This document shows, one piece after another, positions 23,245 through 30,444 of a DNA stretch of 64,000 bases. Location: positions 310,001 to 374,000 of the forward strand of contig NZ_KB903291.1 in assembly GCF_000379685.1 (NCBI RefSeq), given 5' to 3'. Position 1 is the stretch's first letter, and each line of letters begins with the position of its first letter. The notes beneath the pieces were generated by a model. The model was not told the DNA's origin, searched no databases, and worked only from the letters and a program-made list of their open reading frames with translations. The stretch comes from Catelliglobosispora koreensis DSM 44566 (lineage in GTDB: Bacteria; Actinomycetota; Actinomycetes; Mycobacteriales; Micromonosporaceae). Both the position numbers and the translations under genes were made by a program.

Positions 23245-24216
23245 TTACGAGTGCAGCAGGTCGCCGAAGATGTCGTTGCCCAGCTGCAGCGCCTGAGCCT
23301 GCGTTAGGACGTGCCCGGCCGCGGCCGGGTTGGCCTGCCACCAATCCTGGGCGCTGGTGGTGCTGGCGAAGAAGTTCATCACACCGCAGCATCGATCGGC
23401 GGCTGCCGCGGAGCAGCTCTCTCCTTCAGGCGGGCAGCAGTCACCGGTCCGGCCGGCCACGGCGGTGTTGGTGTCCGAGCCGACGAACACGACGGTGGAG
23501 GCGGGTTCCCACTGCGGCTGGCCGTCCTGGATCGACACAGTCACGTTGGCGCCGGTGTACGGGTCACGGGAGGTAATGGTGACGTCACGGCCGAGCATCC
23601 GGGCAATGCCCAGCGCGTCGATGGCGCACATCGCGTACACCGCCCGCCCGCCGTCGACGGCTACCACATGAGCGGTCGGCACCCCGGAGAACGGGTATGC
23701 GGCCCGGATTGCCCCGTCGGCGTCTAGCCGGATGACGTCCTTGTCGTGCAGCTCATCGAGCAACCCGTCCAGCTCGGCACCGGACACCCTGCTGCCGGAC
23801 AGTTCCGCGCGGCTGGGGGCGTGGCCGTGGGCGGCGAACCAGCCCAGAATCTGTTTGTGCACGGTGCGGGCGGCTGCCGACACGGTGGAGATCCGGTCAC
23901 GGGTCACCCCGACAGCCAGTTCGGCCGGATACGGCACCTGCCCGGTGCCGGGGCCTGCGGTCAGTGCCTGCCCGACCCGGGCAGCGGTCGGCAGGTCCAG
24001 GCGGCACGCGGCCCCGGCGACCGCCGCAAGCCCGGTCATCACGTCGATCCCGTCGGCCAGGACCGTCGGCGAGGGAAAGTCACCGACCCGCTCGGTGACT
24101 TCGATGTCGAGGCCGAGGGCGGCGATCGCTTCGCGCAACACCGCCCGTGCGGCGTCTGCGTGCGGGCATTCGGGCACCAGAAGCAGTTCGACCTGCGGGA
24201 TGGCGGCTGGTGTCAT
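23245..24216 (-). CDS. merB: Organomercurial lyase with N-terminal thioredoxin-like domain
   Basis: The chosen ATG at 24216 gives 323 residues; an ATG at 24228 lies inside the operator. Residues 1-70 look like a thioredoxin-fold domain (ELLLVPECPHADAARAVL, then DFPSPTVLADGIDV). The MerB catalytic domain follows, with YAMCAIDALG (Cys 197, Asp 200) and DRCCGVMNFF (Cys 276-277). These match MerB Cys96, Asp99 and Cys159, which break the carbon-mercury bond. An extra CCPPEGESC segment precedes the second Cys site. No merA is in the window. It is divergent from an ArsR-type regulator. Confidence 0.88.
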   Translation of the reverse strand: MTPAAIPQVELLLVPECPHADAARAVLREAIAALGLDIEVTERVGDFPSPTVLADGIDVMTGLAAVAGAACRLDLPTAARVGQALTAGPGTGQVPYPAELAVGVTRDRISTVSAAARTVHKQILGWFAAHGHAPSRAELSGSRVSGAELDGLLDELHDKDVIRLDADGAIRAAYPFSGVPTAHVVAVDGGRAVYAMCAIDALGIARMLGRDVTITSRDPYTGANVTVSIQDGQPQWEPASTVVFVGSDTNTAVAGRTGDCCPPEGESCSAAAADRCCGVMNFFASTTSAQDWWQANPAAAGHVLTQAQALQLGNDIFGDLLHS

Positions 24217-24223
24217 GCCCGCC

Positions 24224-24249
24224 ATCATATCCGCCTAAGCGGATATGAT
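24224..24249. promoter_or_regulatory. Palindromic operator with mirrored TATGAT -10 elements (merB/arsR)
   Basis: ATCATATCCGC (24224-24234) and GCGGATATGAT (24239-24249) form a perfect 11-bp inverted repeat around CTAA. TATGAT at each outer edge is a strong -10 pointing outward. Starts would fall at about 24256 (the arsR ATG) and about 24217 (the merB ATG at 24216), so both genes look leaderless and one bound repressor would close both promoters. Confidence 0.75.
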
Positions 24250-24255
24250 CGAGTG

Positions 24256-24648
24256 ATGCAGACCGTGACCGCACAATTAAGCCTGACGGCACACCCTGGC
24301 AGGGTGATGCTTCCTGCCGAAGGCGATGCCGTGGCGGTGGTGGCGAAGTTCTTCCGCGCGCTGGGTGATCCGGCCCGGTTGCGGCTGCTGGGATTCCTGC
24401 TGCACGACGAGCACACCGTCACCGAATGCGTGCAGCACATCGGGCTGGCACAGTCGAGGGTCTCCACCCACCTGGCGTGCCTGGCCGACTGCGGCTACAT
24501 CCAGGCCCGCCGCGTCGGCAAACACACCTTCTACCGCGTCGCCGAACCCAGGGTCGCCCAGCTGGTCGCGCTGGCACACATCCTGGCCGCCGACAACCGC
24601 GAGGCTCTGTGCGCCTGCCACCGCATCCCGCCCGCCGCAGCCAGCTAG
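24256..24648 (+). CDS. ArsR family regulator, probable merB repressor
   Basis: The 130-residue protein has VTECVQHIGLAQSRVSTHLACLADCGYI, with Cys in the alpha-3 region and two in the recognition helix, and a C-terminal CACH. This resembles the ArsR-type mercury or CmtR-like sensors of actinobacteria; Streptomyces mer operons also use an ArsR-family repressor. The ATG at 24256 coincides with the predicted transcription start, so it is probably leaderless. It shares a 26-bp palindromic operator with merB. Confidence 0.87.
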   Translation: MQTVTAQLSLTAHPGRVMLPAEGDAVAVVAKFFRALGDPARLRLLGFLLHDEHTVTECVQHIGLAQSRVSTHLACLADCGYIQARRVGKHTFYRVAEPRVAQLVALAHILAADNREALCACHRIPPAAAS

Positions 24649-25118
24649 GTGCCAGGCCGCTGTTTATGCCCGCCCTCCAACAAGGTGATCATCTCGGCGA
24701 TCCGGCGGGCCCGCTCGTCCGGGCGGCGTTTGGTGCCGTCGATCCAGCGCAGAAACGCCTTGCGGTAAAACTGGGCCAGACCGTCAAAAAACGTCCCCGC
24801 CTGCGGACTTGCCTGCAACGCGGCGGCGATGTCGGCATCCAGATCCCCGCGCTGCGGGCCCTCCGGCACCAGCTCCACCTCGACCTCGCCACCGGCGGCC
24901 ACCCCGCCGCAACCACGCAGCCACGCAGGCCCGACGGTAAAGCCGTGCACACCATCGCGGGTTTCGATCACCCCGCGGAACCCACGCCCGCCGATCGTGC
25001 CGGTGACCGGATGACGTGGCTTGACCCCCCACACCAGGTCGGGGTCGAACGGCACCACGACCAGGCCACCGCCCCGCGGCAACGGCTGCAGCATTGTGCG
25101 GAAACGTTTCACCGTCAC
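24645..25118 (-). CDS. YdeI/OmpD-associated family protein (DUF1905)
   Basis: The 157-residue protein starts at GTG 25118. The first two thirds form the DUF1905 beta domain (VWGVKPRHPVTGTIGGRGFRG and GFTVGPAWLRG), and the last third is the YdeI helical segment (FFDGLAQFYRKAFLRWIDGTKRR followed by RIAEMI). Function is not established; members are linked to stress and peptide resistance. It overlaps the convergent arsR by four bases. The link to metal resistance is only positional. Confidence 0.82.
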   Translation of the reverse strand: MTVKRFRTMLQPLPRGGGLVVVPFDPDLVWGVKPRHPVTGTIGGRGFRGVIETRDGVHGFTVGPAWLRGCGGVAAGGEVEVELVPEGPQRGDLDADIAAALQASPQAGTFFDGLAQFYRKAFLRWIDGTKRRPDERARRIAEMITLLEGGHKQRPGT

Positions 25119-25189
25119 CAGCCCATGCTGCCACGCCCACCGGCGGCCCCAAAGCGGGAACAGTATCTCCCTGTCCGACCGCCTCCCAG

Positions 25190-25837
25190 CTATCCTGCGG
25201 CAACGCCCATCTCGCCGAGCAACTGGCGCACCCGGCGTTCGATCTCGTCCCGTATCGGGCGCACCGCGTCCACGTCCTGTCCGGCGGGGTCGTCTAGGTC
25301 CCAGTTCTCGTAACGGATTCCGGGGAAGATCGGGCAGGCGTCGCCGCAGCCCATCGTGATGATGACGTCGGCGGCGCGGACGACCTCATCGGTCCACGGT
25401 TTCGGATATTCGCCGGTGATGTCGACGCCGGCCTCGGCCATGACTTCGATCGCGGCCGGGTTGATGGAGATCCCGGGCTCGGAGCCGCCCGGCCAGCCGA
25501 CCGCCCGGTCGCCCGCGAGGTGCTGGAAGAACCCCAAGGCCATCTGCGAGCGGCCGGCGTTGTGCGTGCACAGGAACAACGCGACTGGTTTGCCGTCATG
25601 ATGCTTGCCCTCCACCTTCGCCAGCGCGCGCAGCCTTTGGCGGGCGAACCGCTCGGCGATCAACGGCAGGAAGTGCGTCACCGTGGAGCGGGCGGCGAAC
25701 CGGTCGTAGGAGGAGGTCAGGAACTTCTCGATGGTCTCCGGGCCGTAGATCCCGGCGAAGTCGGCGGCCAGATGTGTCGCTGCGGTGCGCAGAGCGAGCT
25801 GCTGGTCGATGGTCAGATCCGAGGCGGGGATGGTCAT
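25190..25837 (-). CDS. arsC: Arsenate reductase with N-terminal three-helix domain
   Basis: From the ATG at 25837 the protein has 215 residues, the size of C. glutamicum ArsC1' type enzymes. Residues 1-80 are helical (QQLALRTAATHLAADF and YDRFAARSTVTHFL). The catalytic part follows with FLCTHNAGRSQM, ITMGCGDACPIFPG and RYENWDLDDP. The Cys/Arg P-loop is intact. Such enzymes use mycothiol and mycoredoxin. The longer upstream frame has no conserved content. It is 20 bp downstream of the ArsR-ArsC fusion gene, on the same strand, and probably cotranscribed. Confidence 0.92.
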   Translation of the reverse strand: MTIPASDLTIDQQLALRTAATHLAADFAGIYGPETIEKFLTSSYDRFAARSTVTHFLPLIAERFARQRLRALAKVEGKHHDGKPVALFLCTHNAGRSQMALGFFQHLAGDRAVGWPGGSEPGISINPAAIEVMAEAGVDITGEYPKPWTDEVVRAADVIITMGCGDACPIFPGIRYENWDLDDPAGQDVDAVRPIRDEIERRVRQLLGEMGVAAG

Positions 25838-25857
25838 GACACTGCTCCAAAGGCGGG

Positions 25858-26532
25858 TCAGGAGGGGCTTTCCAGAACGGGGTGGAAGCGGGAGATGCGC
25901 GCGGCCAGGTCGGCGTAGGCGTCCTCGAACGCGGCGTCGGTGCCGGCCGGGACCGGGTCGGGCACCGACCAGTGCAGCCGCAAGACGTTGGCAGGCAACG
26001 ACTCGTGGGCGTGATCGCACACCGCGATCACCAGATCCCCGTCGGCCTCGACTTCGCCGAGCCGCGAGGTGCGGTCAGGATCGAGGTGCAGGCCATGACG
26101 TTTCGCCGTGCGCACCGCCTTCGGGTGCACCCGCGGCGCGGGCTGCGTCCCGGCCGACGCGGCCGGGACCGTGCTGGCCGCCGACCACAACGCCGCCGCC
26201 AGCTGCGACCGGGCCGAGTTCGCAGTGCACACAAAGACCACCCGCCGCGGCGCGGACAACGCCGGGGAACGCAACGCCGACAGCGCTTGCGGGCGCAGCC
26301 GCACATACGTGCGCCGCCGGTCGGCCTCCGACCGTGACCGGCCGATCACCCCTGCGTCTTCGAGGACCTTGAGGTGATGGGCGACCAGGTTGGTCGGCAG
26401 CTCCAGCCGTGCGCCGATCTCGCCTGGGGACGCGTCCCCGGCAGCCAGGATGTCGGCGATGGCCAGGCGGGCCGGATCCCCCAGCGCCGCATGGATCCGC
26501 GCCCGCGCCGTCAACGAAAGCTCAGTACTCAT
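25858..26532 (-). CDS. ArsR-ArsC fusion protein
   Basis: The 224-residue protein has an ArsR winged helix at residues 1-85 (ALGDPARLAIADIL and NLVAHHLKVLEDAGVIGRSR), then a low-molecular-weight phosphatase/ArsC domain from about 96. Its P-loop reads CTANSARS with Cys 102 and Arg 108. The helix-turn-helix part lacks an obvious Cys metal site. The second domain may sense or reduce arsenate directly while attached to DNA. It is the first gene before arsC and diverges from a DUF2306-like membrane gene. Confidence 0.88.
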   Translation of the reverse strand: MSTELSLTARARIHAALGDPARLAIADILAAGDASPGEIGARLELPTNLVAHHLKVLEDAGVIGRSRSEADRRRTYVRLRPQALSALRSPALSAPRRVVFVCTANSARSQLAAALWSAASTVPAASAGTQPAPRVHPKAVRTAKRHGLHLDPDRTSRLGEVEADGDLVIAVCDHAHESLPANVLRLHWSVPDPVPAGTDAAFEDAYADLAARISRFHPVLESPS

Positions 26533-26656
26533 TGAGTCAAAATGTATTGAGGTGATGCTCTACGGTCAAATGAACAACCACTGAACTATAGGTAGCATTA
26601 CTACGTATCGGGTTGCTACGCTTTCCAGTGAGCGCTCGCGTCCACAGGGGGAGCCG
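26533..26656. promoter_or_regulatory. Divergent promoter region with PadR-like operator
   Basis: The region is AT-rich relative to the rest. GTAG-CATTA-CTAC (26592-26604), with a further half-site GTTGCTAC at 26612-26619, closely resembles the site at 28168-28180 in front of padR. The -10 and -35 boxes are not clear. Confidence 0.55.
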
Positions 26657-27202
26657 ATGAACACCATCACGATCTTCGGGTTGGAGATCCCGGACGCCGG
26701 GCCGGTGTTCCTGACCGCGCTGGCGTTTCATATCGCTGCTGGGCTGACCTGCGTGACCAGTGGGGCGCTTGCCGCCAGCGCACGTAAGCACCCCGGCCGT
26801 CATCCGAAGGCGGGCAAGGTCTACCTGTGGGGTATCGGCGTGGTGTTCGTGACGGCGTCGGTGATGTCGGTGATCCGGTGGCGGGAGAACTGGCACCTGT
26901 TCCTGGTCGCGCTTGTCGCGGCAGGGCTGGCGTGGTTCGGGTGGCGCTCGCGGGTGCACCGGCGGCCGGGCTGGCCGGTGCGGCATGCGATCGGGATGGG
27001 CGGCTCCTACATCGCGCTGCTGACAGGGTTCTATGTGGACAACGGGCCGCAGTTGCCGTTGTGGAAACGTCTGCCGCACTGGGCTTTCTGGGTGCTGCCC
27101 GCCGCCGTCGGCATTCCGCTGATCTGGTGGGCGCTGCGCCGGTTCAAGGCCGGGATCAGTACCCGGCCACGCGCAAGCGCCACAGGCGCCGCCACGCGGT
27201 AG
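26657..27202 (+). CDS. DUF2306-like membrane protein
   Basis: The 181-residue protein has about five membrane segments. The motif HPGRHPKAGKVYLWG after the first helix and HAIGMGGSYIALLTGFYVDN later fit the DUF2306-type membrane proteins, whose His residues suggest haem or metal binding; function is unknown. A GGGGGAG ribosome-binding site precedes the ATG. A PadR-like operator lies about 55 bp upstream, and the padR gene is about 1 kb away. Its 3' end overlaps the convergent membrane gene by 47 bp. Confidence 0.75.
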   Translation: MNTITIFGLEIPDAGPVFLTALAFHIAAGLTCVTSGALAASARKHPGRHPKAGKVYLWGIGVVFVTASVMSVIRWRENWHLFLVALVAAGLAWFGWRSRVHRRPGWPVRHAIGMGGSYIALLTGFYVDNGPQLPLWKRLPHWAFWVLPAAVGIPLIWWALRRFKAGISTRPRASATGAATR

Positions 27203-27839
27203 CCGCAGCAGTCAGGCGCATCGCGCTCAGCAGCGCCGCGATGGCGACGATCGGCGTGCCGGCGAGCTGGCCGGCAGCCGCTGTCAGCAGGACCGCATCA
27301 GCCACCACACAACCCGCCGCCGCCAGCCGCGCCGCCCGCCAGGCCCAGACCACCGGCAGGACAGCCCGCAGCCTCCTGCGCCCGGCGGCAATCGCGAACA
27401 CCGCGCAGGCGATGGTGAAAGCCAGCAGCAGCGGCAGCACCGGCGCCATGTCCAGCACCGAGACGATCCGGGCAGGCAGCCCCGGCCCGTGCCCGGCCGC
27501 GGCGAGCCATACGCCGCCGATCAGTGGCCCGGAAATGATCAGGCCCAGTCCGGTGCGGCGCGCCATCCCCGGCATGATCGCCGCGGCGAACTGCCCGGCC
27601 AGCAGCCGCGGTGTCCCGAACCGGGATACCGCGTCATGCGCGGCCAGCGCCGGTGAATGCCCTGCGGCTACAGCGGTTTCGACCTCGCAGGCCAGAGTGT
27701 CGGCGGTTTCGGTGAGGATGCGGGTGCGTTCCCGGCGTGGCAGCCGCAGCGCCGCGTCCAGTGTGGACAGATAGTCGGCCATCACCGATGTGGCTTCGGC
27801 GGGCAGGCCCAGTGTGGCGGTCAGTTCGCGGGAACCCAT
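27156..27839 (-). CDS. HAAS-domain (DUF1700-like) membrane protein, PadR partner
   Basis: The 227-residue protein has an N-terminal helical HAAS-type domain (MADYLSTLDAALRLPRRERTRIL, then EVETAVAAGHSPALAAHDAVSRFGTP) followed by four or five membrane segments. Genes for such proteins are commonly paired with PadR-type regulators. Here it overlaps the padR gene by 19 bp. The role is thought to be membrane-linked signalling; nothing ties it directly to metals. Confidence 0.78.
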   Translation of the reverse strand: MGSRELTATLGLPAEATSVMADYLSTLDAALRLPRRERTRILTETADTLACEVETAVAAGHSPALAAHDAVSRFGTPRLLAGQFAAAIMPGMARRTGLGLIISGPLIGGVWLAAAGHGPGLPARIVSVLDMAPVLPLLLAFTIACAVFAIAAGRRRLRAVLPVVWAWRAARLAAAGCVVADAVLLTAAAGQLAGTPIVAIAALLSAMRLTAAATAWRRLWRLRVAGY

Positions 27840-28165
27840 GACGTCTCACCGGCCAGAACCGCGGTGACCGCGCCAGAGAACCGCTGCCACCCCTGCCGGT
27901 GTGTGGCAAGAGCGGTTCGCCCGGGGGCGGTCAGCTGGTAGACGCGGCGTTTACGTTCCCCCGGTGGCTGGTCCCACGCGCTGGCCACCAGCCCGTCTTC
28001 CTCCAGCCGGCGCAGCGCCGGGTAAACAGTCCCGGTGGGCAGGTCGAAGGTACCGCCGCTGACTGATCGCAACACCTCGATCACCGCATACCCGTGTGCC
28101 GGGCCGGACTCCAGGACGGCCAGCAGCAGCCCGTCCAGATGCCCTTTCAGCGCCTCGGCCCTCAT
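27821..28165 (-). CDS. PadR family regulator
   Basis: The 114-residue protein starts at ATG 28165; the longer frame to 28177 would run through the operator. It shows the PadR-S pattern: LKGHLDGLLLAVLESGPAHGYAVIEVL, then TGTVYPALRRLEEDGLV and ERKRRVYQLTAPGR. PadR proteins repress genes for membrane or detoxification proteins. An inverted repeat GGTAG-CAACA-CTACC lies directly before the start, and a related site lies before the DUF2306-like gene. It is coupled to the HAAS membrane gene. Confidence 0.9.
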   Translation of the reverse strand: MRAEALKGHLDGLLLAVLESGPAHGYAVIEVLRSVSGGTFDLPTGTVYPALRRLEEDGLVASAWDQPPGERKRRVYQLTAPGRTALATHRQGWQRFSGAVTAVLAGETSWVPAN

Positions 28166-28166
28166 A

Positions 28167-28181
28167 GGTAGCAACACTACC
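28167..28181. promoter_or_regulatory. PadR operator candidate
   Basis: GGTAG (28167-28171) and CTACC (28177-28181) form an inverted repeat with spacer CAACA, starting two bases before the padR ATG. The core GTAGCA and ACTAC match the site at 26592-26604, so the same regulator probably binds both. Confidence 0.6.
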
Positions 28182-28238
28182 CCTGGTGTGGGCGGTGCGG
28201 CAGGCTACGACCCTGACCTGGCCCACCGCCCAGCAGGG

Positions 28239-29084
28239 TCAGGCGGGTTTGACCGCGCGGACTATCGCGGCGTGCATGCCGTCGGCGACCTCGTGGGTGT
28301 ATGTGATCTCCACGGCGGTGAACCCGGCCGCTTCCAGGTGCTGGCGGTATTCGGCCACCGACAGGGCTCCGGCGATGCAGCCGACCCAGCCGCCGCGTTC
28401 GGCGCGTTGTTCGGGGGTGAGGTGGTCGGCGGCGACGACGTCGGAGACGCCGAACCGCCCGCCGGGGCGCAGCACCCGGAAGGTGGAGGCGAACACGGCG
28501 GGTTTGTCGACCGACAGGTTGATCACACAGTTGGAGATCACCACATCGACGGCTGCGTCCGGCAGCGGGATGTCTTCGATCTGGCCTTCCAGGAACTCTA
28601 CATTGGACACCTGCGCTTCGGTGGCGTTGCGGCGGGACAGTTCCAGCATCTCCGGCACCGCGTCCAGACCGTAGGCCTTGCCGCCGGGAGCGACCCGGCG
28701 CGCTGACAGCAGCACGTCGATACCGCCGCCGGAGCCCAGGTCCAGCACGATCTCCCCCGGGTGCAGATCGGCGACCGTCAGGGGGTTGCCACAGCCGAGG
28801 CTGGCCTCCAGTGCGGCAGCGGGAAGCCCCGTGGTGTCGGTGCCGCCGTAGAGGCCGGCACCGAAAACCGGTTCACTGCAACAACTCCCGGCCTCGTCCG
28901 CCGAGGATGGGTGAGTCGCGGGTTCGCAGCAGCCGGACGTGCCGCAGCAGGAACTCGTGGCATTTCCGGACAGCACGGTGCGGGCGGTAGCGGCGTAGGT
29001 GTCTCTGACCTGAGTGGCGATCTCTTGCGCGGTCGCAGCCGCCAGGACAAGCGGCGGATGGTTCGAGTCGGTGCCAGTGCTCAT
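28239..29084 (-). CDS. arsM: Arsenite S-adenosylmethionine methyltransferase
   Basis: The 281-residue protein starts at ATG 29084 with GGGAG upstream. Motif I is VLDLGSGGGID at 113-123. The conserved arsenite-binding Cys are in SLGCGNPL (98), ISNCVINL (186) and WVGCIAGAL (236), matching the three essential ArsM Cys. The N-terminal 75 residues add three CC pairs, at 46-47, 52-53 and 68-69, two of them as CCG or CCE. ArsM makes methylated arsenicals; ArsO, AqpS or the MFS protein may act on its products. It diverges from an arsR. Confidence 0.93.
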   Translation of the reverse strand: MSTGTDSNHPPLVLAAATAQEIATQVRDTYAATARTVLSGNATSSCCGTSGCCEPATHPSSADEAGSCCSEPVFGAGLYGGTDTTGLPAAALEASLGCGNPLTVADLHPGEIVLDLGSGGGIDVLLSARRVAPGGKAYGLDAVPEMLELSRRNATEAQVSNVEFLEGQIEDIPLPDAAVDVVISNCVINLSVDKPAVFASTFRVLRPGGRFGVSDVVAADHLTPEQRAERGGWVGCIAGALSVAEYRQHLEAAGFTAVEITYTHEVADGMHAAIVRAVKPA

Positions 29085-29158
29085 GATGGTCAACTCCCAG
29101 AACATGAGGGGAACCCGGCATCATGGATGCCAGGCAAGGGACCAGCGCGCTAGCACAA

Positions 29159-29182
29159 CTATTACACAAACTCGTGTATTAG
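29159..29182. promoter_or_regulatory. Operator between arsM and arsR
   Basis: CTATTACAC (29159-29167) and GTGTATTAG (29174-29182) are an inverted repeat with one mismatch and a 6-base spacer. TATTAG at the right edge can serve as the -10 for arsR, giving a start at about 29189, close to GTG 29192. The mirrored TAATAG would serve arsM. Confidence 0.6.
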
Positions 29183-29191
29183 TGTAGGAGT

Positions 29192-29605
29192 GTGGGGATG
29201 GGCAAGGCAGACCAGCAGGAAAACGGCACACGAGCCGCCCGCAGGGCGCTGACCGTGCTGGATCAGCCGACGGGCAATCCGCCACTGGCCGAACGCCCCG
29301 TCATGGACCCCGCACGGGCCATCGGGATCGCTGCGCTGTTCAAGATCCTGGGAAACGACACCCGGCTGCGGCTGTTGCACGTCATCGCCCGCGAAGGCGA
29401 AGTCCGCGTCAGCGACATCGCCGCCCAGCTCGGCATGACCCAGCAAGCCGTCTCCAACCAGTTGCAGCGCTTGGCCGACCAGCGCATCATCGCCGCCCGC
29501 CGCGACGGCAACAGCGTCTTCTATCGCATCGTCGACTCCTGCGTCCCCGCGCTGCTTGACCTCGGCTGGTGCCTGCACGAGGCTACCTCCAGCAAACAGC
29601 ACTAG
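29192..29605 (+). CDS. ArsR/SmtB family regulator
   Basis: GTG 29192 or ATG 29198 begins a protein of 135-137 residues. It has an N-terminal extension of about 30 residues, the helix-turn-helix GMTQQAVSNQLQRLADQRI, and a C-terminal VDSCVPALLDLGWCL with two Cys. The C-terminal Cys-x9-Cys helix is shared by several metal-sensing actinobacterial ArsR proteins. It lacks the alpha-3 Cys pair. It faces arsM across an inverted repeat and is its likely repressor. Confidence 0.87.
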   Translation: MGMGKADQQENGTRAARRALTVLDQPTGNPPLAERPVMDPARAIGIAALFKILGNDTRLRLLHVIAREGEVRVSDIAAQLGMTQQAVSNQLQRLADQRIIAARRDGNSVFYRIVDSCVPALLDLGWCLHEATSSKQH

Positions 29606-29690
29606 GGCACGGCACCTGAGAAGGCTCAGTCAGGCAGCCCGCACAAAGGGCTGCTACTGCAGAATGCGGCAACCAGATCCCGCCTAACTC

Positions 29691-29719
29691 TGTGCCCGGC
29701 CCTCTCCCCGCCGGGCACA
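29691..29719. terminator. Hairpin terminator between arsR and the copper-type operon
   Basis: TGTGCCCGGC (29691-29700) and GCCGGGCACA (29710-29719) form a perfect 10-bp stem with a 9-base loop, between two convergent genes. It can serve both directions. Confidence 0.6.
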
Positions 29720-29725
29720 AACCCT

Positions 29726-29974
29726 TCACCTTTCATCCAGGCCTGATGGCTGGCCGCGCAGCACGCGCAGGCGCCGCTGATACTCCTCGTCATCGATCTC
29801 ACCCGCAGCGTATCGGCGAGCCAGAATCTGTTGTGCCACATCCGGCATCACGGGGTTGGCGTGGCTGGTGGAGCGGACGGCCCACACCACGATCGCTGCC
29901 ACGGCGGCGATAACCACAAGAATGCCCAGGCCCGTCCAAAACATCATGAGCATTCCGGTGCCGTGCATCATCAT
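29726..29974 (-). CDS. Small SHOCT-domain membrane protein
   Basis: The 82-residue protein starts MMMHGTGMLMM, Met- and His-rich, followed by one membrane helix (residues about 15-34). It ends with a SHOCT domain (DVAQQILARRYAAGEIDDEEYQRRL). SHOCT proteins of this size frequently accompany copper-handling genes in actinobacteria. It overlaps the DUF2752 gene by four bases and is the last gene of a four-gene operon with HMA and TauE/SafE proteins. Confidence 0.85.
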   Translation of the reverse strand: MMMHGTGMLMMFWTGLGILVVIAAVAAIVVWAVRSTSHANPVMPDVAQQILARRYAAGEIDDEEYQRRLRVLRGQPSGLDER

Positions 29975-30444
29975 CTGGCACCTCCATCGAGGTTGGGAAT
30001 GTTGAACCAGGCAAGCGGCTCGACGGTCAGGTTGCGCAGCACCACCGCGTACAGCAGGAAAAGGCCGACGTAGACAGCGATGGCTTTGCCGCCCGGTCTC
30101 CACAACGGCAGACGCCGGCCGCCGTAGGCCGCGGCAGTCCAGGCGATCAACGCGTAGAGGCCGTACAGGATGCCGATCAGGGCGGCGAGGTGGTGGCGTG
30201 CGGCCTGGATCAGGTTGCCGTGCAACAGATACCAGAACATACGGGTACCGCCGCACGTCGGTCCGTTGATGCCGGTGAGGGCATGCCATAGGCACGGCCC
30301 GGTGGGGTCGGCGATGCGGTCGGTGGGGTTGAACGCCAGCACCCACGCGCTGGCTGCGGCCAGCAGCAGCCATATCGCGGCGGGGCCGAGCCGCCACCAC
30401 CACGGCCTGCGCGTCACGGGTTGCGCGTGCCAGGCAGTGTTCAT
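29971..30444 (-). CDS. DUF2752 membrane protein
   Basis: From the ATG at 30444 the protein has 157 residues and four membrane segments. The family motif is seen as GPCLWHALTGINGPTCGGTRMFWYLLHG, with the conserved Cys pair. DUF2752 proteins are widespread and their function is unknown. Four-base overlaps on both sides place it in one operon with the HMA protein upstream and the SHOCT protein downstream. Confidence 0.85.
   Translation of the reverse strand: MNTAWHAQPVTRRPWWWRLGPAAIWLLLAAASAWVLAFNPTDRIADPTGPCLWHALTGINGPTCGGTRMFWYLLHGNLIQAARHHLAALIGILYGLYALIAWTAAAYGGRRLPLWRPGGKAIAVYVGLFLLYAVVLRNLTVEPLAWFNIPNLDGGAR

Noticed and set aside
28035-28706. Plus-strand frame of 223 codons over padR and arsM
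   Set aside because: It is antisense to two well-supported genes, with no recognisable domain or ribosome-binding site.
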